DNA of 64,000 nucleotides from Blautia hansenii DSM 20583. Lineage in GTDB: Bacteria > Bacillota > Clostridia > Lachnospirales > Lachnospiraceae. How positions within the stretch are numbered: the first letter of the stretch is position 1; each line of letters starts with the position of its first letter. Below, in pieces: positions 1-8,426 of the stretch. The stretch covers positions 628,501 to 692,500 of the forward strand of contig NZ_CP022413.2 of assembly GCF_002222595.2 (NCBI RefSeq). Reading direction: 5' to 3'. The translations under genes and the position numbers were made by a program. The notes beneath the pieces were generated by a model. It searched no databases. It was not told the DNA's origin and was given only the letters and a program-made list of their open reading frames with translations.

Positions 1-71
1 TTTACCAGTCACAAAATCAGGGCGGCGGTGACTTTGATGAAAATGTAAAACAGGGAGGTGAAAAGGAGTGA
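1..71 (+). CDS. C-terminal tail of a probable ABC exporter half-transporter (partial)
   Basis: Reading from base 3, an open frame continues from outside the window and ends at TGA 69-71. It gives a hydrophilic tail starting YQSQNQGGGDFDE. The stop overlaps the GTG start of the next gene (GTGA), the usual arrangement of the two halves of a heterodimeric ABC exporter. Identity as the partner half is inferred from this coupling and from the Tyr/Gln-rich tail typical after the nucleotide-binding domain; no catalytic motif lies inside the window. Confidence 0.55.
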   Translation, partial: YQSQNQGGGDFDENVKQGGEKE

Positions 72-1942
72 AAAAGGACGGAAAAAAGAAAGGCGACTTA
101 GGAAAGCTGTTAAAACGAGTTTTTCAGTATGTGGGAAAGAATTATAAATACCATTTGATTTTTGTTCTTATTGGGATTTTTGTCAGTGTTCTTGCCAATG
201 TACAGGGAACGATGTTCATGAAGACCATGATTGATGATTATATTATTCCTCTGACACAGGCAAAAGTGCCCGACTTCGCTCCTTTTGCATGGGCGATTGC
301 CAGAGTGGCAGGCTTTTATCTCATTGGTGTTTTATGTGCTTATATGTACAATAAAATCATGATTTATGTAACGCAGGGAACATTGAAAAATCTGCGAAAC
401 GATATGTTTGCCAAAATGGAAAGTCTTCCTGTAAAATATTTTGATACCCATCCCCACGGGGACATCATGTCTGTATATACCAATGATATTGATACGTTAA
501 GACAGATGATAAGCCAGAGTATTCCACAGATGATTTCCAGTTTCCTTACGATTGTCAGCGTGTTCATCAGTATGTTGATTTTAAATATTCCCCTTACGGT
601 GGTAACGGTGGTTATGCTGGGACTGATGATGCTGGTGACAAAGAAGATTGCGGGACTTTCCGGAAAACACTTTATGGCGCAGCAGGTGAATATCGGTAAG
701 GTAAACGGTTATATTGAAGAAATGATGGAAGGTCAGAAGGTCGTAAAGGTCTTCTGTCATGAAGAAGAAGCCATAGAAGCCTTTGATAAAATCAATAACC
801 AGCTTTTTGAAAGTGCAGATAATGCCAATAAATTTGCCAATTACTTAGGACCGGTAAATGCACAGCTTGGAAATATCAATTATGTAGTCTGTGCGGTGGT
901 AGGCGGTGTTTTGGCGATTAACGGCATCGGAGGCTTTACTCTTGGAGGGCTTGCCAGCTTTCTGACCTTTAATAAAAGCATTGCAGGACCGGTAAACCAG
1001 ATTAGCCAGCAGTTAAACAGTATTGTTATGGCTTTGGCAGGAGCAAAGAGAATTTTCGAGCTCATGGATGAAAAGCCGGAAGAAGACAACGGTTACGTGG
1101 AACTGGTTTATGCCAAGAAGGAAAACGGTGAGATTAAAGAAAGCAAGGAACGTACCGGACACTGGGCCTGGAAGCATTATCATCAGGCAGACAATACAAC
1201 CACTTATGTAGAGCAGCAGGGAGATGTGGTGCTAGATGGTGTAGACTTTGGCTATACAGATGAGAAAATTGTGCTTCATGACATTAAGCTGTACGCAAAG
1301 CCGGGAGAAAAAATCGCATTTGTAGGTTCTACCGGTGCAGGAAAAACGACCATTACCAATCTTTTAAACCGCTTTTACGATATTCAGGACGGTAAAATCC
1401 GTTATGACGGAATTAATATCAACAAGATTAAGAAAGGAGATTTAAGACGTTCTCTGGGAATTGTATTGCAGGATACCAATCTTTTTACCGCTACGGTTAT
1501 GGATAATATCCGCTACGGAAAGCTGGATGCCACAGAGGAAGAAATTATTCAGGCAGCCAAGCTGGCAAATGCAGACGGATTTATCCGCAGGCTGCCGGAT
1601 GGATATCAGACTATGCTTACCGGAAACGGAGCAAATTTAAGTCAGGGGCAAAGACAGCTTCTTGCCATTGCAAGAGCGGCAGTTGCAGATCCTCCGGTAC
1701 TTATCTTGGATGAGGCTACAAGTTCTATTGATACCAGAACAGAGAAGCTGGTTCAGGAAGGTATGGACAGGCTGATGGAAGGAAGAACCACTTTTGTCAT
1801 TGCACACCGACTTTCTACGGTAAAGAACAGCGATTGTATTATGGTACTGGAAAAGGGAAGAATTATAGAACGAGGTTCTCATGACGAACTCATGGAGCAA
1901 AGAGGAAAGTATTATCAGCTTTATACCGGAAACGGAGTATAA
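68..1942 (+). CDS. ABC exporter, fused permease/ATPase half-transporter
   Basis: The 624-residue protein has an N-terminal six-helix exporter membrane domain (about residues 25-330) and a C-terminal ATPase domain (about 390-624). Walker A is GSTGAGKT at 420-427, the signature is LSQGQ, Walker B ends LILDEATS, and the switch histidine is in IAHRLST. About 50 extra charged residues (roughly 340-390) separate the two domains, as in many Firmicute heterodimeric multidrug exporters of the YheI/YheH type. The start is GTG at 68, behind GGGAGGTG at 53-60, and overlaps the stop of the upstream gene, so the two are probably made together as a heterodimer. The substrate (drug, lipid or peptide) cannot be read from the sequence. 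Confidence 0.9.
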   Translation: MKKDGKKKGDLGKLLKRVFQYVGKNYKYHLIFVLIGIFVSVLANVQGTMFMKTMIDDYIIPLTQAKVPDFAPFAWAIARVAGFYLIGVLCAYMYNKIMIYVTQGTLKNLRNDMFAKMESLPVKYFDTHPHGDIMSVYTNDIDTLRQMISQSIPQMISSFLTIVSVFISMLILNIPLTVVTVVMLGLMMLVTKKIAGLSGKHFMAQQVNIGKVNGYIEEMMEGQKVVKVFCHEEEAIEAFDKINNQLFESADNANKFANYLGPVNAQLGNINYVVCAVVGGVLAINGIGGFTLGGLASFLTFNKSIAGPVNQISQQLNSIVMALAGAKRIFELMDEKPEEDNGYVELVYAKKENGEIKESKERTGHWAWKHYHQADNTTTYVEQQGDVVLDGVDFGYTDEKIVLHDIKLYAKPGEKIAFVGSTGAGKTTITNLLNRFYDIQDGKIRYDGININKIKKGDLRRSLGIVLQDTNLFTATVMDNIRYGKLDATEEEIIQAAKLANADGFIRRLPDGYQTMLTGNGANLSQGQRQLLAIARAAVADPPVLILDEATSSIDTRTEKLVQEGMDRLMEGRTTFVIAHRLSTVKNSDCIMVLEKGRIIERGSHDELMEQRGKYYQLYTGNGV

Positions 1943-2040
1943 ATCTTTATATAGTCTTAATACTTCGTGCGATTTATTTATACATTCTTTATATCACAGG
2001 ATATATAGTAGAAGATACTGTAATAAGCATGGAGGGCGAG

Positions 2041-3390
2041 ATGAAGTTCAAATTTAAGAAGAAAAATTTTTCTTCCTTTCAAATTATTAGTTTAGGTTTT
2101 TTAATTGTTATTTTAACAGGCGGTTTTCTTTTAATGCTGCCCATTTCCACCAAAGGACCGGGAGGTGCGCCTTTTCTGGACGCAATGTTTACCTCTACGT
2201 CAGCAGTCTGCGTAACAGGGCTGGTACTGCATGATACGGCTACCTACTGGTCCTATTTCGGACAATTTGTTATTATACTGCTCATACAGATTGGCGGTAT
2301 GGGCGTAGTAACGGTGGCTGTTTCCATAGCCATGTTTGCCGGACGAAAAATCGGTCTGATGCAGAGAAATACCATGCGTGAGGCGATTGCAGCCCATCAC
2401 GTAGGGGGAATGGTGCGAATGACAGGCTTTATTCTAAAGACAACTCTTTGTATAGAGCTTATAGGAGCAGCATTGATGGCGCCTGTTTTTTGTAAGGATT
2501 TTGGATTTTTTAAGGGATTATGGTATGCGATTTTCCATTCCGTATCTGCCTTTTGTAATGCCGGATTTGATTTGCTGGGAGTGCGGGGAGAGTTTTCTTC
2601 TATTACTACCTATGCTTCCCAGCCGATTATCAATCTCACCATTATGGCATTGATTGTTATCGGCGGTATTGGTTTTCTTACATGGGAGGATATTAAGACA
2701 AATAAATTTCATGTTAAGAAATACAGAATGCAAAGTAAAGTAATTCTTACGGTTACCAGCTTTTTGATTTTGCTTCCGGCAGCTTACTTTTTCTTTGTAG
2801 AATTTTCACAGGAGCAGTGGAGTAATTTAAGCTTATACGAAAAGATTTTGGCATCCTTTTTCCAATCGGTAACACCCAGAACAGCAGGCTTTAACTCTGT
2901 GGACCTGACCTTATTTACAGAGGCGGGAATTATGATTATGATTGTTCTGATGCTTACCGGAGGTTCTCCCGGTTCAACAGCCGGAGGTATGAAAACCACT
3001 ACGGTTGCGGTACTTTTTGCTTCCACCTCTTCTGTATTTCGAAGAAGAGAAAATGCGCAGGTTTTTCATCGCCGCATTTCAGAAAGCACCGTAAATGATG
3101 CAGCAACCATTCTTCTTATGTATGTGGTGCTTTTCCTTTCAGGAGGAATTATCATAAGCTGCATCGAAGATATTCCTATTTTGACCTGCCTTTTTGAAAC
3201 AGCTTCCGCAATCGGAACAGTAGGTCTGACATTGGGAATTACCACAGAGGTAGGAACTGTGTCCCATTTGATTTTAATGCTTTTGATGTTCTGGGGACGT
3301 GTAGGCGGTCTGACGCTGGTGTTTGCAGCAGTTTCAGGCAAGCACATAGAAGTAGGAAGATTTCCTGAGGAAAAAATTACGGTAGGATAG
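2041..3390 (+). CDS. ktrB: KtrB/TrkH-family potassium uptake membrane subunit
   Basis: This is a 449-residue polytopic protein of the Trk/Ktr/HKT superfamily, the K+ (often Na+-coupled) translocating subunit. Four selectivity-loop regions are visible: TSTSAVCVTGL near the N-terminus, SVSAFCNAGFDLLG, SVTPRTAGFNSVD and SAIGTVGLTLG. The length matches KtrB. ATG at 2041 is preferred over ATG 2029 because GGAGGG at 2031-2036 overlaps the upstream codon and sits about five bases before 2041. A KdpD-like kinase and KdpE-like regulator follow within 15 bases, so the transporter is likely controlled by or co-made with that two-component pair. No KtrA/TrkA regulatory subunit is adjacent; the only TrkA in the window (45163-46521) is paired with a different TrkH. 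Confidence 0.88.
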   Translation: MKFKFKKKNFSSFQIISLGFLIVILTGGFLLMLPISTKGPGGAPFLDAMFTSTSAVCVTGLVLHDTATYWSYFGQFVIILLIQIGGMGVVTVAVSIAMFAGRKIGLMQRNTMREAIAAHHVGGMVRMTGFILKTTLCIELIGAALMAPVFCKDFGFFKGLWYAIFHSVSAFCNAGFDLLGVRGEFSSITTYASQPIINLTIMALIVIGGIGFLTWEDIKTNKFHVKKYRMQSKVILTVTSFLILLPAAYFFFVEFSQEQWSNLSLYEKILASFFQSVTPRTAGFNSVDLTLFTEAGIMIMIVLMLTGGSPGSTAGGMKTTTVAVLFASTSSVFRRRENAQVFHRRISESTVNDAATILLMYVVLFLSGGIIISCIEDIPILTCLFETASAIGTVGLTLGITTEVGTVSHLILMLLMFWGRVGGLTLVFAAVSGKHIEVGRFPEEKITVG

Positions 3391-3404
3391 AGGGGAGTGA
3401 TGAC

Positions 3405-4952
3405 TTGAGAAAATTAAAAGAAAAGTCAAAGCTTCAAAAATCCGTCAAAGATATTTTAAAAACTCTTGGTATTTTATCAGCAGCCACAGCAATCGGTGTG
3501 TTTTTCCGATGGGGAGGGCTCAACGAGGCGAATATTATTACGGTTTATATTTTGGGAGTGTTGATTACGGCAGTATCCACCTCCCAGAGAATTTTCAGCC
3601 TTGTAAGCTCCTTCATCAGTGTGTTGTTATTTAATTTCTGGTTTACAGAGCCACGTTTTACCTTTAAGGCTTATGAACCGAGTTACTTAACTACATTTCC
3701 GATTATGTTGGCTGCTGCATTTATTACAAGTTCTTTGGCAGAACGGATTAAGAAGCAGGCGGCGCAGTCCGCTAAGACAGCGTATCGTACACAGATACTT
3801 TTTGATACAAATCAGCAGCTTTCCAATGAACAGGACATAGAAGGAATTATTTCCGTCACCTGCGGACAGTTGAAGAAATTATTAAAAAGAGATATCATCT
3901 TTTATAAAGCAACAGAAAATAAGCTGGACAAGCCGGTGTTTTTCCCTTTTCAGGAAGGAAAAGCAGAGGCAGAATATAGGACGGAGGAAGAAAGAAGCGT
4001 TGCCAAATGGGCGTTTGATAACAATAAACATGCGGGGGCAGGCACAAAGACATATCCGGATGCCAAATGTCAGTATTTATCTGTGCGTGTGGGACAAAGC
4101 GTGTTCGGCGTTTTGGGAATTGTTATGGGAGAATGGCCTTTAGACAGCTTTGAAAAGAGTATTGTGCTGTCGATTTTAGGCGAATGTGCCCTTGCCATGC
4201 AGAATGAAAAAGTGACAAGAGAAAGAGCTGCTGCCGCTTTAATGGCGAAAAACGAACAGCTAAGGGCAAATTTGCTTCGTTCGATTTCTCATGATTTGCG
4301 GACTCCCCTTACTTCCATTTCGGGAAACGCAGGAATTTTGATTTCCAACGCAGACAGTATGGGAAAAGAAAAACAGCAGCAGTTATATGAGGACATTTAC
4401 GAGGACTCTTTATGGCTGATTAACTTAGTGGAAAATCTTCTGTCTGTTACAAGAATTGAAGACGGCACTATGAAGCTTCAGCTAAATGCAGAGCTTTTGG
4501 AGGAAATTGTGCAGGAAGCCGTTCACCATGTGGAAAAGCGATGCAAAAAACATAAGCTTCGTGTACAACTCTCTGAAAATTTGATTTTAGTAAAGGCAGA
4601 TGCACGATTGATTGTTCAGGTACTTGTTAATTTGGTGGATAATGCGGTAAAATATACACCAAAGGGATCTGAAATTCTCATTGAGACAAGGCAGGAGGGA
4701 ACAAACGCCGTAGTCAGTGTATCGGATAACGGAAGTGGAATTTCAGACGAGGCAAAAGAGTATATTTTCGAGATGTTTTATACGGGCAACAGTCATGCGG
4801 CAGACAGCCGAAGAAGTTTGTGGCTTGGCTTGGCGTTATGTAAATCCATTTTACATGCTCACGGCGGTGACATCTTTGTGGAGGACTGCCAGCCTCATGG
4901 CGCCCGTTTTACATTCACATTGCCTGCAAAGGAGGTTCAATTACATGAATAA
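3405..4952 (+). CDS. KdpD-like sensor histidine kinase lacking the N-terminal KdpD domain
   Basis: The 515-residue membrane kinase has a DUF4118 four-helix region (about 15-115) as in the centre of KdpD, a GAF-like linker (about 130-270), a HisKA box SISHDLRTPLT with His296, and a HATPase domain with the N box NLVDNAVKYTP and G1 box DNGSGIS. Classical KdpD is about 900 residues and carries a KdpD/Usp sensor before the membrane helices; that part is absent. The G2 region reads SLWLGL where KdpD relatives have GLGL, so Trp473 replaces a glycine of the ATP lid. The start is TTG at 3405 behind AGGGGAG; no ATG fits. The gene overlaps the response regulator by 8 bases. A role in K+ homeostasis is inferred from the upstream ktrB. 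Confidence 0.87.
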   Translation: MRKLKEKSKLQKSVKDILKTLGILSAATAIGVFFRWGGLNEANIITVYILGVLITAVSTSQRIFSLVSSFISVLLFNFWFTEPRFTFKAYEPSYLTTFPIMLAAAFITSSLAERIKKQAAQSAKTAYRTQILFDTNQQLSNEQDIEGIISVTCGQLKKLLKRDIIFYKATENKLDKPVFFPFQEGKAEAEYRTEEERSVAKWAFDNNKHAGAGTKTYPDAKCQYLSVRVGQSVFGVLGIVMGEWPLDSFEKSIVLSILGECALAMQNEKVTRERAAAALMAKNEQLRANLLRSISHDLRTPLTSISGNAGILISNADSMGKEKQQQLYEDIYEDSLWLINLVENLLSVTRIEDGTMKLQLNAELLEEIVQEAVHHVEKRCKKHKLRVQLSENLILVKADARLIVQVLVNLVDNAVKYTPKGSEILIETRQEGTNAVVSVSDNGSGISDEAKEYIFEMFYTGNSHAADSRRSLWLGLALCKSILHAHGGDIFVEDCQPHGARFTFTLPAKEVQLHE

Positions 4953-5640
4953 ACCGTTAATTATGGTAGTAGAAGATGATGCAGCGGTACGCAATTTAAT
5001 TACAACTACATTGGAAACTCATGAATATCGTTTTCAGGAAGCAGCCACGGGAGAAACTGCGATTTTAGAGGTGGCGACACATAATCCTGATGTGATTTTG
5101 CTTGATTTGGGACTGCCGGACATGGATGGGATTGAGGTTATTCAGAAAATTCGTACATGGGCGAAGACGCCTATTATTGTAATCAGTGCAAGAAGTGAGG
5201 ATATTGATAAAATAGAAGCCTTAGATGCAGGGGCAGATGATTATCTTACAAAGCCGTTTTCCGTGGAGGAGCTTCTGGCAAGACTTCGTGTAACCTTCCG
5301 CAGGCTGAATGACATGAAAAGCGATATGGTGCAAAGCTCTGTCTTCCAAAACGGGGATTTGAAAATCGACTATGCGGCAGGCTGCGCTTTTATGAAGAAT
5401 ACAGAACTTCATCTTACGCCTATTGAGTATAAGCTTTTGTGCCTGCTTTCCCAAAATGTGGGAAAAGTGCTGACACATACTTATATAACAAAGGAAATAT
5501 GGGGAAGCGCATGGGATAATGACGTGGCGTCCCTTCGGGTGTTCATGGCAACACTGAGAAAAAAGATAGAGGAAAATCCGTCAGAGCCGAAATATATCCA
5601 GACGCATGTGGGTGTGGGGTATCGGATGCTGAGAGTGTAG
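4945..5640 (+). CDS. KdpE-like OmpR-family response regulator
   Basis: This 231-residue regulator has a receiver domain with acidic pocket EDD at 10-12, phospho-acceptor Asp54 in ILLDLGLPDMDG and the conserved Lys in TKPFS, followed by an OmpR/PhoB winged helix ending in VGVGYRM. The longer open frame upstream lies inside the kinase in another frame. ATG 4945 is chosen because AAAGGAGG at 4928-4935 lies nine bases before it and the homology begins there. It overlaps the kinase stop, giving translational coupling, and is followed by a strong terminator. It is the partner of the KdpD-like kinase; the target is probably this K+ uptake operon (inference). Confidence 0.92.
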   Translation: MNKPLIMVVEDDAAVRNLITTTLETHEYRFQEAATGETAILEVATHNPDVILLDLGLPDMDGIEVIQKIRTWAKTPIIVISARSEDIDKIEALDAGADDYLTKPFSVEELLARLRVTFRRLNDMKSDMVQSSVFQNGDLKIDYAAGCAFMKNTELHLTPIEYKLLCLLSQNVGKVLTHTYITKEIWGSAWDNDVASLRVFMATLRKKIEENPSEPKYIQTHVGVGYRMLRV

Positions 5641-5664
5641 GGAAAATAAAATTATGTTGAAGAA

Positions 5665-5690
5665 AGCTCGGTAATGACCGGGCTTTTTTT
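5665..5690 (+). terminator. Rho-independent terminator of the ktrB/kdpDE-like operon
   Basis: The arms AGCTCGGT and ACCGGGCT pair over eight bases around an AATG loop (one G-U pair) and are followed by seven T residues. It lies 24 bases after the response regulator stop. Confidence 0.85.
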
Positions 5691-5788
5691 GTTTGTTTTT
5701 TACTCAAGATAGTTTTTAAATAAACTAAAATGACAAAAAAATAAACCTGACAGAAAAAAGATGATGATAGTACAAAACAGTATGCTAG

Positions 5789-6265
5789 AGAGTCTATAAG
5801 AAGATAATAAAGGATATCAAAGTGCCGTTTAAAATGGTTGGAGGAGAATGTGTAGATGACCCACCGGTCCATAAAGCAATTCGTGAGGCTTTGGCAAATT
5901 GTTTGATTAATGCAGATTATCATGGCGTGAGAGGTGTAGTAATTAGGAAAGAAGAGGAAAAAATTATTTTTGCAAATCCTGATTATGTCCGAACAGGGAA
6001 AAAGCAGATGCGTTTAGGTGGAGAGTCTGCTCCACGAAATAAATCGCTTATGAAGATGTTTAATTTAATTAATATAGGTGAACGAGCGGGGAGTGGAGTT
6101 CCGAAAAAAGCGACGAACAAAAGAATTGCTGCGAGCATTGATTAGGGGTGGAAAACTTATAGATGACGGAGCTACAAAAGGGAAACAATATAAAAAAGCC
6201 GATTAGATAAAAGCGGAGAGGCAAAACATTTTTTGGACTACTGGGAAGTAAAAAAATAAGAGGAG
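5789..6265 (+). pseudogene. Remnant of an AlbA_2/HATPase_c_4-type (RecG-like) transcriptional regulator
   Basis: An open stretch (stop at 5786-5788, stop at 6143-6145) encodes the conserved block VHKAIREALANCLINADYHG, then IIFANPDY, then KMFNLINIGERAGSGVP. This is the C-terminal ATPase-like domain of the large family annotated as ATP-dependent DNA helicase RecG-like or AlbA_2 regulators (usually 400-500 residues). The N-terminal AlbA_2 domain is absent and the reading frame fails after GSGVP. Faint continuations in other frames (KKPIR near 6195; FFGLLGSKK near 6230-6255) resemble the Lys-rich linker and winged helix that normally follow. The longest start-to-stop stretch is GTG 5822 to 6145, but it has no convincing ribosome site. 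A decayed gene is the best reading. Confidence 0.65.
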
Positions 6266-6283
6266 ATTTCTATTCTCCTCTTA
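6246..6283 (-). terminator. Terminator of the small lipoprotein gene
   Basis: The inverted repeat ATAAGAGGAGA/TCTCCTCTTAT (about 6256-6283) includes the stop codon of the minus-strand gene. On the minus strand it is followed by seven T residues (A run at 6249-6256 on the plus strand). Confidence 0.7.
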
Positions 6284-6610
6284 TTTGGACTTGAACTCTA
6301 TCCATTGATTGTTAATAAAAACAACTATCATGCCATCCTCAAGAACGGCATAAGGAGTTCCGGCATTTCGATTGAAATTCTTCTCCCGGTCTTTTTGCGG
6401 AATGCCGTCTTCCGCATAGGAAGTAGTATATTTCATCAAATCTTTATCCACCTCAACGGAAACGGGATTGTCAGTTGAGTAATAATTAGTTCCATCTATC
6501 ATGAGGGGTGCGGGATAATCTCCCTTTTTAGGATTTTTGCAAGCAGTCAATGAGAGAGCAAGCGCAAGGCAGAGTAGAATTACTGCTGATTTTTTTATAT
6601 AAGTTCTCAT
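6281..6610 (-). CDS. Small predicted lipoprotein of unknown function
   Basis: The 109-residue protein begins MRTYIKKSAVILLCLALAL and has a lipobox LTAC near residue 23, so it should be exported and lipid-anchored. The mature part is short, polar and aromatic-rich and includes DGTNYYSTDNPV and a C-terminal MIVVFINNQWIEFKSK; I do not recognise a family. The start at 6610 (ATG) is preferred over the upstream ATG at 6628 because GCAGGAG sits nine bases before it and the signal peptide starts there. It is monocistronic with its own terminator. A structural or metabolite-binding role cannot be assigned. Confidence 0.7.
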   Translation of the reverse strand: MRTYIKKSAVILLCLALALSLTACKNPKKGDYPAPLMIDGTNYYSTDNPVSVEVDKDLMKYTTSYAEDGIPQKDREKNFNRNAGTPYAVLEDGMIVVFINNQWIEFKSK

Positions 6611-6709
6611 TTGACTAAACTCCTGCATACTTTTCCAGCATATATTTTTGATTTACAATATCGAAGGTTTCTATATATGGAATATCTGAGTTTGCACGAA
6701 ATCCTAAAA

Positions 6710-7930
6710 TCAATCAAAAGTTTTCACAAGCTCAATCAACACCTGCACACATTTCTCCATAGACTGCACGCACACATATTCAAAATGTCCGTGGAAGTTA
6801 TGTCCTCCTGTTCCAAGGTTCGGGCATGGCAGTCCCATAAAGGATAAGCGTGAGCCGTCTGTGCCTCCTCGAATTGGCTGGATTTTTGGCTCAATATCCA
6901 GTTTTTCGTATACTTTTAATACATTTTCGATTAAGAAATAATGCGGTTCAATCTGCTGTCTCATATTATAATAGGAGTCTTCCATTCTCAGGCTTACCGT
7001 ACCTTCTCCGTATTTAACATTCATATAATCGGCAGCTCTCTGCATATATTCCTTTTTTTTCTTAAATAAATCAAAATCATGGTCTCGAACAATGTATTCG
7101 CTGGATGCGTGTTCCACAGAACCCTCCAAAGACTCCAGATGAATAAAGCCTTCTCTGCCTTCGGTATGCTCTGGCTTCTGTGCTTCCGGCATCATACCCT
7201 GAAATTCCATAGCCAAAAGCAGGGCATTTATCATTTTATTTTTAGCAGAACCGGGATGAATACTAAGACCTGTGAAATCTACAAAAACGCTGGCAGCATT
7301 GAAGTTTTCATATTCCAGTTCTCCACATTCGCCGCCGTCAACAGTATAGGCGAAATCAGCCCCGAATTTTTTGACATCAAAGTAATCAGCCCCTTGCCCC
7401 ACTTCCTCATCAGGGGTAAAACCTACACGGATAGGTCCGTGAGGGATTTCCGGATGGTTGATGAGATATTCAGCGGCAGTCATAATTTCCGCCACGCCGG
7501 CTTTGTCATCTCCGCCCAGCAAGGTAAGACCGTCTGTTACAACTAAATCCTGTCCCACATATTGTTTCAGGGAAGGGAAATCCTCCGGTTTCATTACGAT
7601 TTTTTTCTCAGCGTTTAATACAATTTCTGCTCCGTCATAATTTTTAATAACTCTTGGTTTGATATTCTTTCCGGAAGCAGCAGGCGCTGTGTCCATGTGA
7701 GCAATCAGACCTAAAATTTTTCCCTTGTAATCGGGAACAGTAGAAGGAATAGTACCGAAAACATATCCGTATTCATCCTGAGTGACATCCGTAAGCCCCA
7801 ATTCTTTCATTTCTTCCATTAAGGTATGGCCGAAATCCAGCTGACTTTTGGTGCTTGGAAAGCTTTCCGCATAAGGGTCAGAAGTAGTTTCTATTACAAC
7901 ATAATTCAAAAAACGTTCTAATACAGTCAT
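6710..7930 (-). CDS. pepT: Peptidase T (tripeptide aminopeptidase)
   Basis: This 406-residue cytoplasmic M20-family dizinc aminopeptidase removes N-terminal residues from tripeptides. Visible family motifs include GLIAHMDTAP (zinc His and catalytic Asp), TLLGGDDKAGVAE (bridging Asp), TPDEEVGQG (catalytic Glu pair), YTVDGG, and PIRGGTDGSRLSFMGLPCPNLGTGG near the C-terminus. Length is normal for PepT. ATG 7930 is chosen over ATG 7936 because AAAGGAG at 7938-7944 is only one base from the outer ATG but seven from the inner one. It is divergent from lrgAB; the intergenic region is about 120 bases. Confidence 0.95.
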   Translation of the reverse strand: MTVLERFLNYVVIETTSDPYAESFPSTKSQLDFGHTLMEEMKELGLTDVTQDEYGYVFGTIPSTVPDYKGKILGLIAHMDTAPAASGKNIKPRVIKNYDGAEIVLNAEKKIVMKPEDFPSLKQYVGQDLVVTDGLTLLGGDDKAGVAEIMTAAEYLINHPEIPHGPIRVGFTPDEEVGQGADYFDVKKFGADFAYTVDGGECGELEYENFNAASVFVDFTGLSIHPGSAKNKMINALLLAMEFQGMMPEAQKPEHTEGREGFIHLESLEGSVEHASSEYIVRDHDFDLFKKKKEYMQRAADYMNVKYGEGTVSLRMEDSYYNMRQQIEPHYFLIENVLKVYEKLDIEPKIQPIRGGTDGSRLSFMGLPCPNLGTGGHNFHGHFEYVCVQSMEKCVQVLIELVKTFD

Positions 7931-7993
7931 ATTCATTCTCCTTTACATTTCATATTATATTCATGCTATCACAGGAAAAACAGGTTGTCTATA

Positions 7994-8022
7994 TTGACTT
8001 TACTGCGTAAAATGCCTATACT
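7994..8022 (+). promoter_or_regulatory. Promoter of lrgAB
   Basis: TTGACT (7994-7999) and TATACT (8017-8022) are separated by exactly 17 bases, a near-consensus housekeeping promoter. The LrgA start codon follows 32 bases later. Confidence 0.75.
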
Positions 8023-8037
8023 ACTGGTAGTACCAAT
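8023..8037 (+). promoter_or_regulatory. FadR/PdhR-type GntR operator overlapping the lrgAB transcription start
   Basis: ACTGGTAGTACCAAT contains the exact FadR-subfamily core TGGT-N3-ACCA at 8025-8035 and differs from the PdhR-type consensus ATTGGT-N3-ACCAAT at one base. It begins one base after the -10 box, so a bound repressor would block initiation. The FadR-type regulator encoded two genes downstream (9119-9838) is the obvious candidate ligand-responsive repressor. Confidence 0.7.
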
Positions 8038-8054
8038 AGAAAGAGGATATAAAA

Positions 8055-8426
8055 ATGAAGATTTTGCGACAATTCAGTATTATTTTATTTCTCTCCTTTT
8101 TAGGAGAAGGCTTAAAAATGCTTCTGCCACTGCCCATACCTGCAAGTGTGTATGGACTGATGCTAATGCTTCTGGCGCTTTGTACTGGGATTTTAAAAGT
8201 AGAACAGGTAAAGGATGCGGCAGTTTTTTTGATTGAAATCATGCCTGTAATGTTTATACCGGCGGCAGTAGGCTTGCTGGAGTCATGGGATGCCTTGCGT
8301 CCTGTTGTAGTGCCTGTGCTCATGATTACCGTCATCACCACGGTGATTGTTATAGCTGTTACAGGAGTTGTGACACAGATTATGATTAGAAAAAGGAGAA
8401 AAAAAGATGAAAGAATTTCTGAGTGA
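8055..8426 (+). CDS. lrgA: LrgA/CidA-family membrane protein
   Basis: The 123-residue protein has four predicted membrane helices and the CidA/LrgA family start, including GEGLKMLLPLPIPASVYGLM. LrgA proteins were named as holin-like modulators of murein hydrolases. In several Firmicutes the LrgAB pair is now known as a pyruvate (3-carbon acid) transporter. The reading frame overlaps lrgB by 20 bases, and AGAGG lies 8-10 bases before the ATG. A FadR-subfamily regulator follows, a group that often senses small organic acids, which favours the transport interpretation here (inference). Confidence 0.88.
   Translation: MKILRQFSIILFLSFLGEGLKMLLPLPIPASVYGLMLMLLALCTGILKVEQVKDAAVFLIEIMPVMFIPAAVGLLESWDALRPVVVPVLMITVITTVIVIAVTGVVTQIMIRKRRKKDERISE

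Noticed and set aside
1943..2040. A c-di-AMP (ydaO) riboswitch ahead of the KtrB-like gene
   Set aside because: The gap is only about 100 bases and shows none of the conserved ydaO segments.
5543..5923. Minus-strand frame of 126 residues
   Set aside because: It is antisense to the response regulator end, terminator and regulator relic; composition is that of a chance frame.
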